Shown here piece after piece: positions 20,287 to 31,707 of a stretch of 43,972 nucleotides of DNA (positions are counted from its first letter, which is position 1; each line of letters starts with the position of its first letter). A program made the translations under genes and the position numbers. This stretch comes from an uncultured Ectothiorhodospiraceae bacterium (lineage in GTDB: Bacteria; Pseudomonadota; Gammaproteobacteria; Nitrococcales; Nitrococcaceae). Location: contig CAJXMZ010000005.1 in the NCBI GenBank assembly GCA_913056315.1, positions 1 through 43,972 of the forward strand, given 5' to 3'. A model generated the notes under the pieces. It did not search any database and was not told the DNA's origin. It worked only from the letters and a program-made list of their open reading frames with translations.

Positions 20287-23200
20287 CCATCTCACCTTAT
20301 CCCCGCAATTCAATCTGGATCTTCCCGTTCTTGAGCACGCCGAGGAGATTCTCGAGGCCGTTGAAAACCATTCGGTGGTGATTGTTTGCGGTGAGACCGG
20401 TTCGGGCAAAAGCACGCAGTTACCTAAACTAATGCTTGAACTCGGTCGTGGCACCGAGGCAATGATTGGCCATACCCAACCGCGCCGAATCGCTGCGCGC
20501 AACCTAGCCGCCCGCGTTGCGGATGAATGCGGTACCCAACTTGGTGCGGGGGTGGGTTATCGCATTCGCTTTGGTGATAAAACCAGCCCACAAACGCGCG
20601 TCAAACTACTCACCGATGGCATGTTGCTGGCTGAGACGCAAAGCGATCGGGATCTTAACCAATATGACACGCTGATTATTGACGAAGCGCATGAGCGCAG
20701 TCTTAACATCGATTTTTTATTGGGCTATATCAAACGCCTCATCCCACGACGGCCTGATTTGCGCGTCATTATTACCTCGGCGACGATTGACCCGCAGCGC
20801 TTTGCCGAACATTTTGACGGGGCGCCCATCATTGAAGTCTCGGGTCGTACCTACCCGGTCGAGACCCACTACCGGCCGTTAGCGGTGGAAAGCGACGATG
20901 AGCGTGAGCGCAGCTTGCGTCAGGGTGTGGTTGAGGCAGTGGATGAGCTGATCAAACTCGGCCGAGGCGATGTGCTGGTGTTTTTGCCCGGCGAGCGTGA
21001 AATACGCCAATGTGCCGAAGCGCTGCGCCGACAACAACCGCCAACCACTGAAATTTTGCCGTTATTTGGCCGGCTCTCTGCTGCCGAGCAGCAACGCGTG
21101 TTTGCCCCGCACCGCGGCCGTCGCGTGGTTCTGGCAACCAATGTGGCTGAAACCTCATTAACCGTGCCCGGCATTCGCTACGTCGTTGATAGTGGCCTGG
21201 CTCGCATTAGCCGTTATAGCTACCGGACCAAAGTCCAGCGCTTACCCATTGAGCCAATTGCGCAATCGAGCGCGGATCAGCGCGCGGGGCGTTGCGGGCG
21301 AGAAGGCCCTGGGGTGTGCATACGGTTGTTTGACGAAAGTGACTACCAGGCACGCCCACGATTTACTGACCCGGAGATTCTGCGCACCAATTTGGCCTCA
21401 GTGATTTTGCAAATGAAACATTTGCGTTTGGGCCCAATCGAAGAATTTCCCTTTATTGAACCGCCTGATCCGCGATTTATTCGTGATGGGTTAAAGCTGC
21501 TCGATGAGCTGGGTGCGCTTAATCGGCAGCAAAAACTCTCGGCGCTTGGCCGGCAGCTAGCCCGGCTGCCCGTGGACCCACGAATTGGGCGCATATTGCT
21601 GGCCGGTGAGCGTGAGGGTGCTTTGCGTGAGTTGCTCGTGATTGCCGCGGCTTTATCGATTGCTGATCCGCGTGAGCGGCCAATGCACAGTCGCGAGGCC
21701 GCCGATACAGCGCATAAGCGCTGGCAAGATAAACAATCCGACTTTGCTAGCCTGTTGCGGCTGTGGGATGCCTATCATGAGCGCAAAGCAGCGCTAAGCC
21801 AGCGGGCGTTAAAAGACTGGTGTCGGCAGCATTTTTTGTCTGTGGTGAGAATGCGCGAGTGGCGAGATATTCACAGTCAGTTGCACGGCTTGACCCAGCG
21901 TATGGGTTTAAAAAGCAACGACCAGCCAGCTCAGTCACTGGCCATTCATCGCGCCTTGCTGAGTGGGTTTTTATCCAATATCGCTCGTCGTGAAACTCCA
22001 TCCGATTATGTTGGCCCGCGCGGGCTTAAGCTAGCGATTCATCCCAGTTCTGGCCCGGCCAGCAAGCGGCCGCGTTGGATTATGGCCGCTGAGCTAGTCG
22101 AAACGAGTCGTGTGTTTGCGCGCACTACCGCCGAAGTGCGGCCGGAGTGGATTGAGCCGCTGGCCCGCCACTTGGTCAAGCGCCGCTATCACGATCCGTG
22201 GTGGGATGCGCGCCGAGGCAAAGTCTTCGGGCGCGAAGAAGTCACCCTCTATGGCTTGCCCATCGTTAACGGGCGCAAAATTGATTACGCCCAAGTCGCG
22301 CCGTTAGAAGCGCGCGCGTGCTTTATTGAAGCGGGTTTATTGGGCGAGCTACCCCCGAATCCCCCGGCGTTTGTTCAGGCCAATCAGGCGTTGATTGATT
22401 CGGTGGAGGCGCTCGAAGCCAAAACCCGTCGGCGCGATGTGCTGATTGATCGTGAGGCCCTAGCGGCGTTTTACGATGCGGCATTGCCGGCTCAGGTTGT
22501 TGACTTAGTCAGTCTCACGCGTTGGCTTGAAGCCGGCGGTGATGACACGTCTTTGCGTTTGACCCGAGAGCAACTCATGGCGCGCGGCGTGGATGCCAGT
22601 GCCGCTGCCTATCCGGATAAATTGCAACTAAACGGTCTAGCGCTGCCACTGACTTATCAGTTTGAGCCTGGGCACGGCGCCGATGGCGTGAGCGTGCGTA
22701 TCCCCATTGCCGCGCTCAATGCGCTCGATCCAGAGCCCTTTGAATGGCTGGTGCCCGGATTGCTTGAGGACAAAGTCATTACGCTGATTCGCGCTTTGCC
22801 CAAATCACTGCGGCGTAACTTTGTGCCGGTGCCGGATTTTGCCACGGCGGTGCTTGAGTCGGTCGCGACAGCGCAAGGCTCATTAGAATCGGCTGTGCGT
22901 CAAGCGCTTCGACGAATGACCGGCGTTGATTTGCCCGCCGACATTTGGGACGAAGCGCCCATGCCCGAGCATCTACGAATGCATTTTCAGGTGGTTGACG
23001 GCCGCGGTGAGACCCTAGCTGAGGGCCGAGATTTGGCGGCTCTGCAGCGGCAGTTGGCGCAACAAGCCGCCGCGGATTTTCAAGCCCATGAGGCCGTTGA
23101 ATTTGAACAAACGCAGATTACCGATTGGCCGCTACCCACACTGCCCGATCAAGTCGCATTTGAGCAGGGCGGCATCACGTTGCAGGGGTACCCGCCGCTA

Positions 23201-23965
23201 TCAGCCGAAGCGTCTGGCGTTGCGCTGCGCTTGCTCGATAGCGCTGAGCGCGCGGCGGTAACCCACCGGGCTGGCGTTCGGGCGCTATTAATGAAGCGCT
23301 TCGCCCAGCAAGCGCGTTATTTGCGCCGCGGTCTTGAGGGGCTGGATCGCATGGCGATTGACTATCGCGATGTCGATACGGCTGATGCGTTAAAGCGCGA
23401 ATTGGCGGCGGCGGTTTTTGACCATGTATTTCTAAGCGATGGTTTGCCGTATGACGCTAAGGCGTGGGCGGACATCTGCGCACAAGGTCGAGAAGCATTA
23501 ATACCCACCGGTGAGCGACTGCGTGATCGCCTCTCTGGTATCCTGCGTCAGCATCGGCAGTTGCAGCGCGCCTTGCAAGGCAATATCGCGTTGGGGTTGG
23601 TGGACAGCTACCAAGATTGTCGTGAGCAACTTGCCGGTCTGGTGTATCCGGGGTTTTTGCTCGACACGCCAGCGGATCGGTTGGCTGAACTGCCACGCTA
23701 CTTAGAGGCACTGCAAAAGCGCCTCGAGCGTCTAGAGCGCGATCCCAATCGCGATCAGGTCGGGCTTGCAGTGATACAACCGCATCAACGCCGGCTTAAT
23801 GAAACGCTCGAGCGGCACGAACGCCGAGCCATTCGTGACCCGGCGTTAACGCAGATTCGTTGGGTGGTTGAAGAGTATCGTGTGTCGTTGTTCGCGCAAG
23901 AGCTTGGCACACGCGAGCGGGTTTCAGAAAAGCGCCTCGCGCAACTCTGGGAAACCGTGCGCTAG
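20279..23965 (+). CDS. hrpA: ATP-dependent RNA helicase HrpA (DEAH box)
   Basis: VIVCGETGSGKSTQLPKL, GHTQPRRIAARNLAARVADE, IIDEAHERSLNIDFLLGY, ITSATID, NVAETSLTVPGIRYVVDSG, QRAGRCGR; long HrpA-type C-terminus. Confidence 0.96.
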   Translation: MADHLTLSPQFNLDLPVLEHAEEILEAVENHSVVIVCGETGSGKSTQLPKLMLELGRGTEAMIGHTQPRRIAARNLAARVADECGTQLGAGVGYRIRFGDKTSPQTRVKLLTDGMLLAETQSDRDLNQYDTLIIDEAHERSLNIDFLLGYIKRLIPRRPDLRVIITSATIDPQRFAEHFDGAPIIEVSGRTYPVETHYRPLAVESDDERERSLRQGVVEAVDELIKLGRGDVLVFLPGEREIRQCAEALRRQQPPTTEILPLFGRLSAAEQQRVFAPHRGRRVVLATNVAETSLTVPGIRYVVDSGLARISRYSYRTKVQRLPIEPIAQSSADQRAGRCGREGPGVCIRLFDESDYQARPRFTDPEILRTNLASVILQMKHLRLGPIEEFPFIEPPDPRFIRDGLKLLDELGALNRQQKLSALGRQLARLPVDPRIGRILLAGEREGALRELLVIAAALSIADPRERPMHSREAADTAHKRWQDKQSDFASLLRLWDAYHERKAALSQRALKDWCRQHFLSVVRMREWRDIHSQLHGLTQRMGLKSNDQPAQSLAIHRALLSGFLSNIARRETPSDYVGPRGLKLAIHPSSGPASKRPRWIMAAELVETSRVFARTTAEVRPEWIEPLARHLVKRRYHDPWWDARRGKVFGREEVTLYGLPIVNGRKIDYAQVAPLEARACFIEAGLLGELPPNPPAFVQANQALIDSVEALEAKTRRRDVLIDREALAAFYDAALPAQVVDLVSLTRWLEAGGDDTSLRLTREQLMARGVDASAAAYPDKLQLNGLALPLTYQFEPGHGADGVSVRIPIAALNALDPEPFEWLVPGLLEDKVITLIRALPKSLRRNFVPVPDFATAVLESVATAQGSLESAVRQALRRMTGVDLPADIWDEAPMPEHLRMHFQVVDGRGETLAEGRDLAALQRQLAQQAAADFQAHEAVEFEQTQITDWPLPTLPDQVAFEQGGITLQGYPPLSAEASGVALRLLDSAERAAVTHRAGVRALLMKRFAQQARYLRRGLEGLDRMAIDYRDVDTADALKRELAAAVFDHVFLSDGLPYDAKAWADICAQGREALIPTGERLRDRLSGILRQHRQLQRALQGNIALGLVDSYQDCREQLAGLVYPGFLLDTPADRLAELPRYLEALQKRLERLERDPNRDQVGLAVIQPHQRRLNETLERHERRAIRDPALTQIRWVVEEYRVSLFAQELGTRERVSEKRLAQLWETVR

Positions 23966-23976
23966 TACCCTAGCGC
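23959..23976. repeat. Perfect 7-bp hairpin GCGCTAG-TACC-CTAGCGC spanning the hrpA stop codon
   Basis: GCGCTAG 23959-23965, loop TACC, CTAGCGC 23970-23976; no downstream T run. Confidence 0.75.
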
Positions 23977-24005
23977 GGTGCGAAAAGTAAGGAATGGGGA
24001 AGATT

Positions 24006-25104
24006 GTGCTGGATACCAATGTACTGATAAGCCGATTGGATGACTTAAAGGGGCGTGTTGCGTCTCTGAGGGGGTATCTTTGACCTCGCTAGTCAACAAG
24101 AGCGCTTAGAAGAGGTAACCCGAGAGCTCGAGCAGCCCGATGTGTGGAATGACCCAGAGCGTGCGCAAGCGCTCAATCGTGAGCGGGCGGCATTAGAAAA
24201 AGTCGTTGTACGCCTTAATGATCTAACCACCGGACTGGCCGAGGCCGCCGAGCTTGCCGAGATGGCGCGCGAGGAGGGCGATAATGAAACGCTCGCTGCC
24301 ATTGAGACCGACACGCAGGCCCATGAACAGGTGGTCGAGTCGCTAGAGTTTCGGCGCATGTTCGCCGGCGAAATGGATAGCGCCAATGCTTTTGTCGATA
24401 TCCAAGCCGGATCCGGCGGAACCGAAGCCCAAGACTGGGCAGAAATGCTGTTGCGAATGTATTTGCGTTGGATTGAACGCAAAGGCTTTAGTGGCGAACT
24501 CATTGAGGTTTCTGCCGGCGAGCAGGCGGGGATTAAAAGCGCGACCATTCGCGTTGAGGGCGATTATGCGTTTGGTTGGTTGCGCACCGAGACCGGTGTT
24601 CACCGATTAGTGCGTAAATCACCGTTTGATTCGGGCAATCGCCGTCACACCTCATTTGCCTCGGTTTATGCCAGCCCAGAGCTTGATGAAGACATCGATA
24701 TTGAGGTTGATCCATCGGATTTGCGCGTCGATGTGTATCGCGCCAGTGGTGCGGGTGGGCAGCACGTCAACCGCACTGAATCAGCGGTGCGCATTACCCA
24801 TATCCCGACAGGGGTGGTGGTGCAATGTCAAAATGATCGATCGCAGCATAAAAACCGGGCAACAGCGATGAAGCAGCTGCGCGCTAAGCTCTACGAGCGC
24901 GAAATGGAAGCTCAACGCACACAGGCCGCTGAGGTGGAAGAGTCCAAAGCCGACATTGGCTGGGGCAGCCAAATTCGCTCTTATGTACTGGATCAAAGCC
25001 GCATTAAAGATTTGCGCACTGGCGTCGAAGTCGGCAACACGCAGGCCGTTTTGGACGGTGATCTTGATGGGTTTATACAGGCAAGCTTAAAAGCCGGGCT
25101 TTAA
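24006..25104 (+). CDS. prfB: Peptide chain release factor 2, expressed by programmed +1 frameshift at 24078-24083 (CTT TGA C)
   Basis: Frame 0 GTG 24006: [25 protein letters not shown] then TGA (24081-24083) in AGGGGGTATCTTTGAC. +1 frame from GAC 24082: [27 protein letters not shown]... continuous with the 320-aa ORF containing [10 protein letters not shown] and [11 protein letters not shown]. Confidence 0.97.
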
Positions 25105-25145
25105 ACTGGCACGAGCAAAAACAAAACCAACGGGACGTTAACATC

Positions 25146-26630
25146 ATGGCCGAAGACCAGGACGAACACCGGCTGATTGCCGAGCGCCGACGTAAGCTCA
25201 ACGAATGGCGTGAGGCCGGCGAGGCGTTTCCCAACGATTTTCGCCGCAAAGACTTAGCCGCTGATTTGCAAAGCCAATTTGATGGCGTGAGCGCTGAACA
25301 GCTGCAGGCTAACCCGGCCAGCGCCAGCATCGCTGGACGCATGGTGCAAAAGCGCGTCATGGGCAAAGCAAGCTTTGCCACCATTCGAGATATGTCCGGC
25401 GATATTCAGCTGTTTGTGCGTCGTGATGATTTGCCGGAGGGCGTTTACGCGGCGTTTAAAAGTTGGGACGTGGGCGACATTGTTGGCGCCAGTGGCCCGC
25501 TCATGCGCACGCAAACCGGTGAGCTTTCGGTGCACTGTGATCAGCTGCGGCTACTGACTAAATCACTGCGACCGCTACCGGAGAAATACCACGGATTGGG
25601 TGACACCGAGGCGCGGTATCGGCAGCGCTATGTCGATTTAATGACAAACCCTGAAACCCGGCGAATTTTTCAAATGCGCAGCCGGATTGTGCGCATTATT
25701 CGGGACGTGTTTCACGAGCAAGGCTTTCTTGAGGTTGAAACACCCATGATGCAGCCCATCCCCGGTGGCGCCACCGCTCGGCCGTTTGTCACCCATCACA
25801 ATGCGCTCGCGCTGGATTTGTATTTGCGCGTCGCCCCGGAGCTTTATTTAAAGCGTTTGGTTGTCGGTGGCTTTGAGCGGGTGTACGAAATTAACCGTAA
25901 CTTCCGCAACGAAGGGGTGTCGACGCGGCACAATCCTGAATTCACCATGCTCGAGTTCTACGAGGCCTACGCTGACTATCACGATGCAATGGATTTAACC
26001 GAGCATTTGTTGCGCCGCTTAGCGCGCGAAGTGGTGGGCGGTGAACAGCTGAGCTGGCAGGGCGAAACCATTGACTTAGCACCGGCTTTTGCCCGTGTGA
26101 GTGTTGCTGAGGCGGTGCTGGCGCAAAATCCCAGCCTCGCCGGTCAGCTCGACGATCGCGCGGTTTTGGATGCGCATGCACAAACATTGGGCATCCAAAC
26201 GAAAGCCGCTTGGGGAGCGGGTAAGTTACTGGCTGAAATTTTTGAAAAAACCGCAGAGGGCGAGCTAAGGCAGCCGACTTTTGTCACGGATTACCCCACC
26301 GAAGTCTCGCCGTTAGCCCGCCCGCGCGATGATAATCCCAGCGTGACCGAGCGGTTTGAGCTCATTATTGCGGGCCGTGAAATTGCCAATGGGTTTTCTG
26401 AGCTCAATGACGCGGAAGATCAGGCGGCGCGTTTTCAACGTCAAGTGGCTGAAAAAGATGCCGGCGACGACGAGGCGATGCACTTCGACGCCGACTATAT
26501 TCAAGCGCTGGAGTATGGGATGCCGCCGGCAGTTGGTGAGGGCATTGGCATTGACCGTTTGGTCATGCTGCTCACCGATAGCCCTTCCATTCGCGATGTT
26601 TTGTTGTTTCCTGCCATGCGTCCACGCTAA
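25146..26630 (+). CDS. lysS: Lysine--tRNA ligase (class II)
   Basis: [100 protein letters not shown]. Confidence 0.97.
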   Translation: MAEDQDEHRLIAERRRKLNEWREAGEAFPNDFRRKDLAADLQSQFDGVSAEQLQANPASASIAGRMVQKRVMGKASFATIRDMSGDIQLFVRRDDLPEGVYAAFKSWDVGDIVGASGPLMRTQTGELSVHCDQLRLLTKSLRPLPEKYHGLGDTEARYRQRYVDLMTNPETRRIFQMRSRIVRIIRDVFHEQGFLEVETPMMQPIPGGATARPFVTHHNALALDLYLRVAPELYLKRLVVGGFERVYEINRNFRNEGVSTRHNPEFTMLEFYEAYADYHDAMDLTEHLLRRLAREVVGGEQLSWQGETIDLAPAFARVSVAEAVLAQNPSLAGQLDDRAVLDAHAQTLGIQTKAAWGAGKLLAEIFEKTAEGELRQPTFVTDYPTEVSPLARPRDDNPSVTERFELIIAGREIANGFSELNDAEDQAARFQRQVAEKDAGDDEAMHFDADYIQALEYGMPPAVGEGIGIDRLVMLLTDSPSIRDVLLFPAMRPR

Positions 26631-27664
26631 TGCTCATCGTTGGCCGGCGCTAAGCCTGGCGGCATGTAGGGTAGGTCGAGCAAGGTAATGGGCGAGCCAT
26701 CGATGCTCAAATCGGTGTCGGTGGCCTTATCAATGCGCAAAACCGCCAGTAGCTCGCTGCCCCCTTCGGCGGTTGGTGCGGCACTAACAACAATGCCAGC
26801 CTGTGCCGCGTTGGTGTCAACGATGAGGCTGCCTGGGGTTGGTGGGTCAATATCAATGCGCGCTCGGTACATACGGCGTTTGAGCTGTCCCAAATAGTGC
26901 ATGCGGGCAATAACTTCTTGGCCGGGGTAGCAGCCCTTTTCGTAAACCACGCCCTGCAGTGGTTCAAGATTGAGCATCGTAGGAATGAACGTCTCTTGGG
27001 TCTGCTCTAAGACATCCGGCAGCCCGGCGCGAATATCCAGCAGTTTCCAAAACGCGGCATCCGCGCGCGTTAGCGCTGCACGATATTGCTGCCACAGCTC
27101 AGAGAGTTGAGCGGCCGGGGCAAGCAATAGATAACGCGGGCTGGGATCGCCAGGCAGTCGAATGACATGCAAATCGCCGGCGCGCACCAAACCATTAATC
27201 TGGCTTGGCAACGAGCCCACCGTCTGTGTCAGCAGTGCTTCGGCGGCGGGTCCGGCTAAGCCCATCAGTCCCTCGCTGGGCGTCAATGAGGTCAGTGCGA
27301 CTTGGGCGCGAAGAACAAACATCTGCAACTTAGGCGTAATCGCTTCTAGCACGTGCGCATCAGCGATAAGCAGCAGCCCGCTATCACTGGGCACGATGCG
27401 CATGAGAACGCGCGCTCGGCCCTTGGGGTTACACCAAGCGGCCAATCGCGTTTCATCCTCGCCGATATCGGTGATTGATTGGGTTAGCTGATTGTGAAGA
27501 AACCCAGCGGCGTCAGCGCCAGCAACATGCAGTATCCCCAGCTCGGGCAGTGGCGCAACCAGCCCCCCATCACGGGCGGCCACCTCCAACTCAGCAATGC
27601 TTGGGAAGGGCTCTGCGGGGTCGTCCGCACTGTTCGCCAGTGCGTTTTGCCATGGTTCATGCAT
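26627..27664 (-). CDS. ygfZ: tRNA-modifying/Fe-S cluster protein YgfZ (folate-binding GcvT-like)
   Basis: [38 protein letters not shown], signature [29 protein letters not shown]. Start MHEPWQNAL at 27664. Confidence 0.93.
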   Translation of the reverse strand: MHEPWQNALANSADDPAEPFPSIAELEVAARDGGLVAPLPELGILHVAGADAAGFLHNQLTQSITDIGEDETRLAAWCNPKGRARVLMRIVPSDSGLLLIADAHVLEAITPKLQMFVLRAQVALTSLTPSEGLMGLAGPAAEALLTQTVGSLPSQINGLVRAGDLHVIRLPGDPSPRYLLLAPAAQLSELWQQYRAALTRADAAFWKLLDIRAGLPDVLEQTQETFIPTMLNLEPLQGVVYEKGCYPGQEVIARMHYLGQLKRRMYRARIDIDPPTPGSLIVDTNAAQAGIVVSAAPTAEGGSELLAVLRIDKATDTDLSIDGSPITLLDLPYMPPGLAPANDEH

Positions 27665-27704
27665 TGTGTTGGCTCCGTTTGGAATGCAGGTAGGCCTTGA
27701 GATA

Positions 27705-27713
27705 TGGGATAAT
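27705..27713 (+). promoter_or_regulatory. Putative extended -10 promoter (TGG-GATAAT) ahead of sdhAF4
   Basis: TGGGATAAT at 27705-27713, about 40 nt before ATG 27754; -35 weak. Confidence 0.35.
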
Positions 27714-27753
27714 GCCAGTCGTTCCTCATTAAAGGCACCCATTAGGAGGCCCT

Positions 27754-27951
27754 ATGTCTGATCGCCCATCGCATCCAGCGCATGATGAAACGGCTCAAGC
27801 CAGCCAAAACTCCTCAGACTCAGCGCCAACGCCGCCGGCTGATGACGCCTCGAAAAAACCGGCGTTACCCCGAGAGATTGGTGGTGCCAAAGGGCCTGAG
27901 CCGACTCGATATGGCGACTGGGAGAGCAACGGCCGCTGTACCGATTTTTAG
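27754..27951 (+). CDS. DUF1674/SdhAF4-type succinate dehydrogenase assembly factor
   Basis: C-terminal LPREIGGAKGPEPTRYGDWESNGRCTDF matches the hallmark GGPKGPEPTRYGDWE-GRC-DF motif; sits directly before sdhC. Confidence 0.9.
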   Translation: MSDRPSHPAHDETAQASQNSSDSAPTPPADDASKKPALPREIGGAKGPEPTRYGDWESNGRCTDF

Positions 27952-27994
27952 CCCAGTGGCTGCCCGATAGCCCGTATGTTGCGCTGCGGCGTTG

Positions 27995-28023
27995 TTGCGC
28001 AAACCCCGCCATCAGCGTATTCT
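27995..28023 (+). promoter_or_regulatory. Putative sigma-70 promoter for sdhC: TTGCGC-N17-TATTCT
   Basis: TTGCGC 27995-28000, 17-nt spacer, TATTCT 28018-28023, about 45 nt before ATG 28069. Confidence 0.35.
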
Positions 28024-28068
28024 CAGGGCAATATCCACGGCCCCAACGACTGCTCGGAGAGTGACTCG

Positions 28069-28449
28069 ATGAGTTCGGATAACCGCCCGCTTTCACCACA
28101 CCTTCAGGTCTATCGGCTGCCGTTCACGGCGCTAACTTCAATAAGTCACCGAATCTCCGGCGTTTTGCTTGCTGGGGGTGCGTTAATGCTGGTCTATTGG
28201 GTTGTGGCTACCGCAGCCGGTCCCACGAGCTACGCACTGGCGAGCAGTATTTTTGCCAGTTGGCCAGTGCAGTTGCTGATGTTGCTGTGGACATTTGTGC
28301 TGTTTTATCACCTATGCAACGGCATTCGGCATTTGTTTTGGGATGCCGGCTATGGGTTCGAATTACAAACCGCTCAGCGCTCAGGCCAAGCGGTTATCGT
28401 GGGCGCTGCGTTGCTAACCGGGCTTGCCTGGTTCATCGCGCTGGTTTGA
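28069..28449 (+). CDS. sdhC: Succinate dehydrogenase cytochrome b556 subunit
   Basis: MSSDNRPLSPHLQVYRLPFTALTSISHRISGVLL, FYHLCNGIRHLFWDAGYG heme-ligand region. Confidence 0.95.
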   Translation: MSSDNRPLSPHLQVYRLPFTALTSISHRISGVLLAGGALMLVYWVVATAAGPTSYALASSIFASWPVQLLMLLWTFVLFYHLCNGIRHLFWDAGYGFELQTAQRSGQAVIVGAALLTGLAWFIALV

Positions 28450-28462
28450 GGAGATAGACGCT

Positions 28463-28843
28463 ATGGCATATCGCACCCCCTTAAAGCAGGCGCGTGGCTT
28501 GGGTGCCTCGCACCATGGTGCCGCGCATTGGTGGTCGCAACGCCTGAGTGCAGTGGCGATGCTGCCGCTGATGCTCTGGTTGGTTATTGGCATTGCCGCC
28601 AACGCCGGTGGTAGCTATGCGCAAACCACGGCCTGGATCGCCAACCCGTTGAATGCGGTATTACTGTCGCTGGTCTTCGGGGTGTTGTTCTATCACGCCT
28701 CACTCGGGCTGCAAGTCGTGCTTGAAGACTATGTCAGCCATCAAGGCGTGCGCCTGGTGCTGGTAACGGCTGTGCGATTCCTTGCCTTGTTGCTCGCGAT
28801 CGCGGGCATTTTCGCCGTCCTAACAATTGCGCTCGGAGGCTGA
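28463..28843 (+). CDS. sdhD: Succinate dehydrogenase hydrophobic membrane anchor subunit
   Basis: [55 protein letters not shown]. Confidence 0.94.
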   Translation: MAYRTPLKQARGLGASHHGAAHWWSQRLSAVAMLPLMLWLVIGIAANAGGSYAQTTAWIANPLNAVLLSLVFGVLFYHASLGLQVVLEDYVSHQGVRLVLVTAVRFLALLLAIAGIFAVLTIALGG

Positions 28844-28847
28844 AGCA

Positions 28848-30635
28848 ATGACCACCGATTATGAAATTGTCGATCACAGTTACGATGTTGTTGTGGTCGG
28901 TGCCGGCGGCGCCGGACTACGCGCGACATTCGGGATGGCTGAAAAGGGCCTTAAAACCGCTTGTGTCACCAAAGTATTTCCAACCCGCAGCCATACTGTT
29001 GCCGCGCAAGGCGGTGTGAGTGCAGCGCTTGGCAATATGGGTGAAGACGATTGGCGCTGGCACGCCTACGACACCATCAAAGGATCGGATTGGTTGGGTG
29101 ACCAAGATGCGATTGAGTACATGTGTCGCGAAGCGATCCCGGCAATTATCGAACTAGAGCATTACGGCGTTCCCTTTTCTCGCACCGAAGAGGGCAAGAT
29201 CTACCAGCGCCCATTCGGCGGTATGACCACCCACTTTGGTGAAGGGACCGCGCAGCGCACTTGTGCTGCGGCCGACCGCACCGGCCATGCGATTTTGCAT
29301 ACGCTTTATCAGCAATCACTTGCGCATCAGGCCGAATTTTATATCGAGTACTTTGCGCTTGATTTGATTATGGAAGATGGCGCTTGTCGCGGCGTTATTG
29401 CGCTGGAGTTGGCGACGGGCAAGATTCATCGGTTCCGTGCGCATATTGTGGTCCTGGCCACTGGCGGCTACGGCCGGGCGTGGTTTTCGTGCACATCCGC
29501 CCACACCTGCACCGGTGACGGCGGTGGGATGGTTCTGCGTGCAGGGCTTCCGCTGCAGGATATGGAATTCACCCAGTTCCACCCCACCGGTGTGTACGGC
29601 GCGGGCTGCCTGATTACCGAAGGGGTTCGGGGCGAGGGCGGCTATTTAACCAATGGCGAGGGTGAGCGTTTCATGGAACGTTATGCACCGAATGCCAAAG
29701 ACTTAGCGTCACGCGATGTGGTATCGCGCTCTATGACGGTCGAAATTCGTGAAGGCCGCGGCGTTGGGCCGAACAAAGATCACATTCACCTGCACCTGGA
29801 ACATCTGGGTCCCGAGGTGATTAACCAGCGCTTGCCGGGTATTGCCGAGACGGCACGAATTTTCGCCGGCGTTGACGTCGCTAAAGAGCCTATTCCCGTG
29901 CTGCCAACGGTGCACTACAACATGGGCGGTATTCCAACTAACTACCGCGCTGAGGTGGTAGCGCCTCGCGATGGCGACCCTGACGCGGTTGTGCCTGGGC
30001 TGATGGCGATTGGCGAGGCTGGCTGTATCTCGGTACACGGCGCGAATCGCTTGGGTTCGAACTCATTGCTTGATCTGGTGGTATTTGGCCGGGCGGCCGC
30101 CATTCGGGCTGCTGAGGTGGTGGCCGAGTGTGGTGATCATAAGCCATTACCAGTGAACAGCGCGGATTACTCACTCGGGCGCTTAGATCGTTTGCGCAAT
30201 GCCGATGGCGAGCATCCCACAGCGCAAATTCGCGATCAGATGCAGGCGGCCATGCAAGAGTATTCCGCCGTATTTCGTACCGCAGAAACGCTGGAGACCG
30301 GCAGTCAGAAAATTCACGCCATCCATGAGATGTTTGGACGCGTGAAGCTGTCTGATCGGTCATTGATTTGGAATACCGATTTGGTGGAAAGCCTGGAGTT
30401 GGAAAATCTGCTCGGCAACGCGGTGGTGAGCATGGATTCGGCGAACAATCGCCAGGAAAGTCGGGGGGCTCATGCCCGCGAAGATTTTGCTGAGCGCGAT
30501 GACGCGCAATGGATGAAACACACGGTCTCTTGGATGCAAGAGGACGGCAGTGTTCAAATTGATTATCGACCGGTGCATATGACAACGCTAACCGACGAGA
30601 TGGAAGTCATCCCGCCGAAAAAGCGTGTGTACTAA
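28848..30635 (+). CDS. sdhA: Succinate dehydrogenase flavoprotein subunit
   Basis: [83 protein letters not shown]. Confidence 0.98.
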   Translation: MTTDYEIVDHSYDVVVVGAGGAGLRATFGMAEKGLKTACVTKVFPTRSHTVAAQGGVSAALGNMGEDDWRWHAYDTIKGSDWLGDQDAIEYMCREAIPAIIELEHYGVPFSRTEEGKIYQRPFGGMTTHFGEGTAQRTCAAADRTGHAILHTLYQQSLAHQAEFYIEYFALDLIMEDGACRGVIALELATGKIHRFRAHIVVLATGGYGRAWFSCTSAHTCTGDGGGMVLRAGLPLQDMEFTQFHPTGVYGAGCLITEGVRGEGGYLTNGEGERFMERYAPNAKDLASRDVVSRSMTVEIREGRGVGPNKDHIHLHLEHLGPEVINQRLPGIAETARIFAGVDVAKEPIPVLPTVHYNMGGIPTNYRAEVVAPRDGDPDAVVPGLMAIGEAGCISVHGANRLGSNSLLDLVVFGRAAAIRAAEVVAECGDHKPLPVNSADYSLGRLDRLRNADGEHPTAQIRDQMQAAMQEYSAVFRTAETLETGSQKIHAIHEMFGRVKLSDRSLIWNTDLVESLELENLLGNAVVSMDSANNRQESRGAHAREDFAERDDAQWMKHTVSWMQEDGSVQIDYRPVHMTTLTDEMEVIPPKKRVY

Positions 30636-30652
30636 ACGCAACGAGGTATCTC

Positions 30653-31432
30653 ATGGCTCAGTTCATTTTGCCCCCCAATTCGCGTATCCAGCCCGGGGCC
30701 CATCACGCCGCGCCGGCGCAAGCGCTCAACACGCGCACGTTTAAGGTCTACCGTTGGGAGCCCGATAAAGGCGAGAACCCGCGTTTGGACACCTACGAGC
30801 TTGATCTCGATAGCTGCGGACCCATGGTGCTCGATGCGCTGGTAAAAATTAAAAACGATATCGACCCAACACTAACCTTTCGGCGTTCTTGTCGTGAGGG
30901 CATTTGCGGCTCTTGCGCGATGAATATCGATGGCCGCAACACGCTGGCGTGTACCCAAGCCATTGATGATATCGACGGCGATGTGCGCATTTATCCGCTG
31001 CCCTCAATGCGCGTTGTCAAAGACTTAGTGCCGGATATGACGCATTTTTATGCGCAATACGCCTCGATTCGGCCATGGATTCGCAAACAATCGCCAACGC
31101 CACCCGACCAAGAGCAGTTGCAAAGCCCTGAGGATCGCGAAGCTTTGGATGGTTTGTACGAGTGCATCTTGTGCGCCTGTTGCCAAACCTCTTGCCCGAG
31201 TTATTGGTGGAACCCAGACCGCTACCTCGGTCCGGCAGTTTTGTTGCAAGCCTATCGCTGGATTGCCGATAGTCGCGATGAGGACACCGGCGCGCGACTT
31301 GATGACTTGGATGATGCATTTAAGCTCTATCGCTGCCACACCATTATGAATTGTGCATCGGCTTGCCCCAAGGGGCTCAACCCCGCTAAGGCCATTGCGG
31401 AAATTAAGCGCCTAATGGTGGCCCGCCAATAA
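30653..31432 (+). CDS. sdhB: Succinate dehydrogenase iron-sulfur subunit
   Basis: [63 protein letters not shown]. Confidence 0.98.
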   Translation: MAQFILPPNSRIQPGAHHAAPAQALNTRTFKVYRWEPDKGENPRLDTYELDLDSCGPMVLDALVKIKNDIDPTLTFRRSCREGICGSCAMNIDGRNTLACTQAIDDIDGDVRIYPLPSMRVVKDLVPDMTHFYAQYASIRPWIRKQSPTPPDQEQLQSPEDREALDGLYECILCACCQTSCPSYWWNPDRYLGPAVLLQAYRWIADSRDEDTGARLDDLDDAFKLYRCHTIMNCASACPKGLNPAKAIAEIKRLMVARQ

Positions 31433-31449
31433 TCGGGCGGTGAGTCTTT

Positions 31450-31707
31450 GTGAGTGAGCTATCAAGGCTGCGTTGGCGCTGTCGACGCGGCACCACAGAG
31501 CTCGACCGGCTACTCAATCGTTTTCTCGACAGTAACGAGCACGGCTATGCGGCGTTAGACGCCGCTGGTCGCGCTAACTTTGAGCGGCTGTTAGTTTGTG
31601 AGGATGATTTGCTCATTGATTGGCTACTCAGTGGTTATGTGCCCAAGGAAGGTGAGTTTGCTGACATCGTCCAACGCATACGAGCCGTTTCGGGTCTATC
31701 CGCTTAG
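31450..31707 (+). CDS. sdhE: FAD assembly factor SdhE (YgfY/CptB)
   Basis: LRWRCRRGTTELDRLLNRFLD (RGxxE motif), FERLLVCEDDLLIDWLLSG. Confidence 0.94.
   Translation: MSELSRLRWRCRRGTTELDRLLNRFLDSNEHGYAALDAAGRANFERLLVCEDDLLIDWLLSGYVPKEGEFADIVQRIRAVSGLSA

Noticed and set aside
27977-28000. Inverted repeat TTGCGC...GCGCAA between sdhAF4 and sdhC
   Set aside because: Only 6-bp arms in GC-rich sequence overlapping a proposed -35; weak and easily due to chance.
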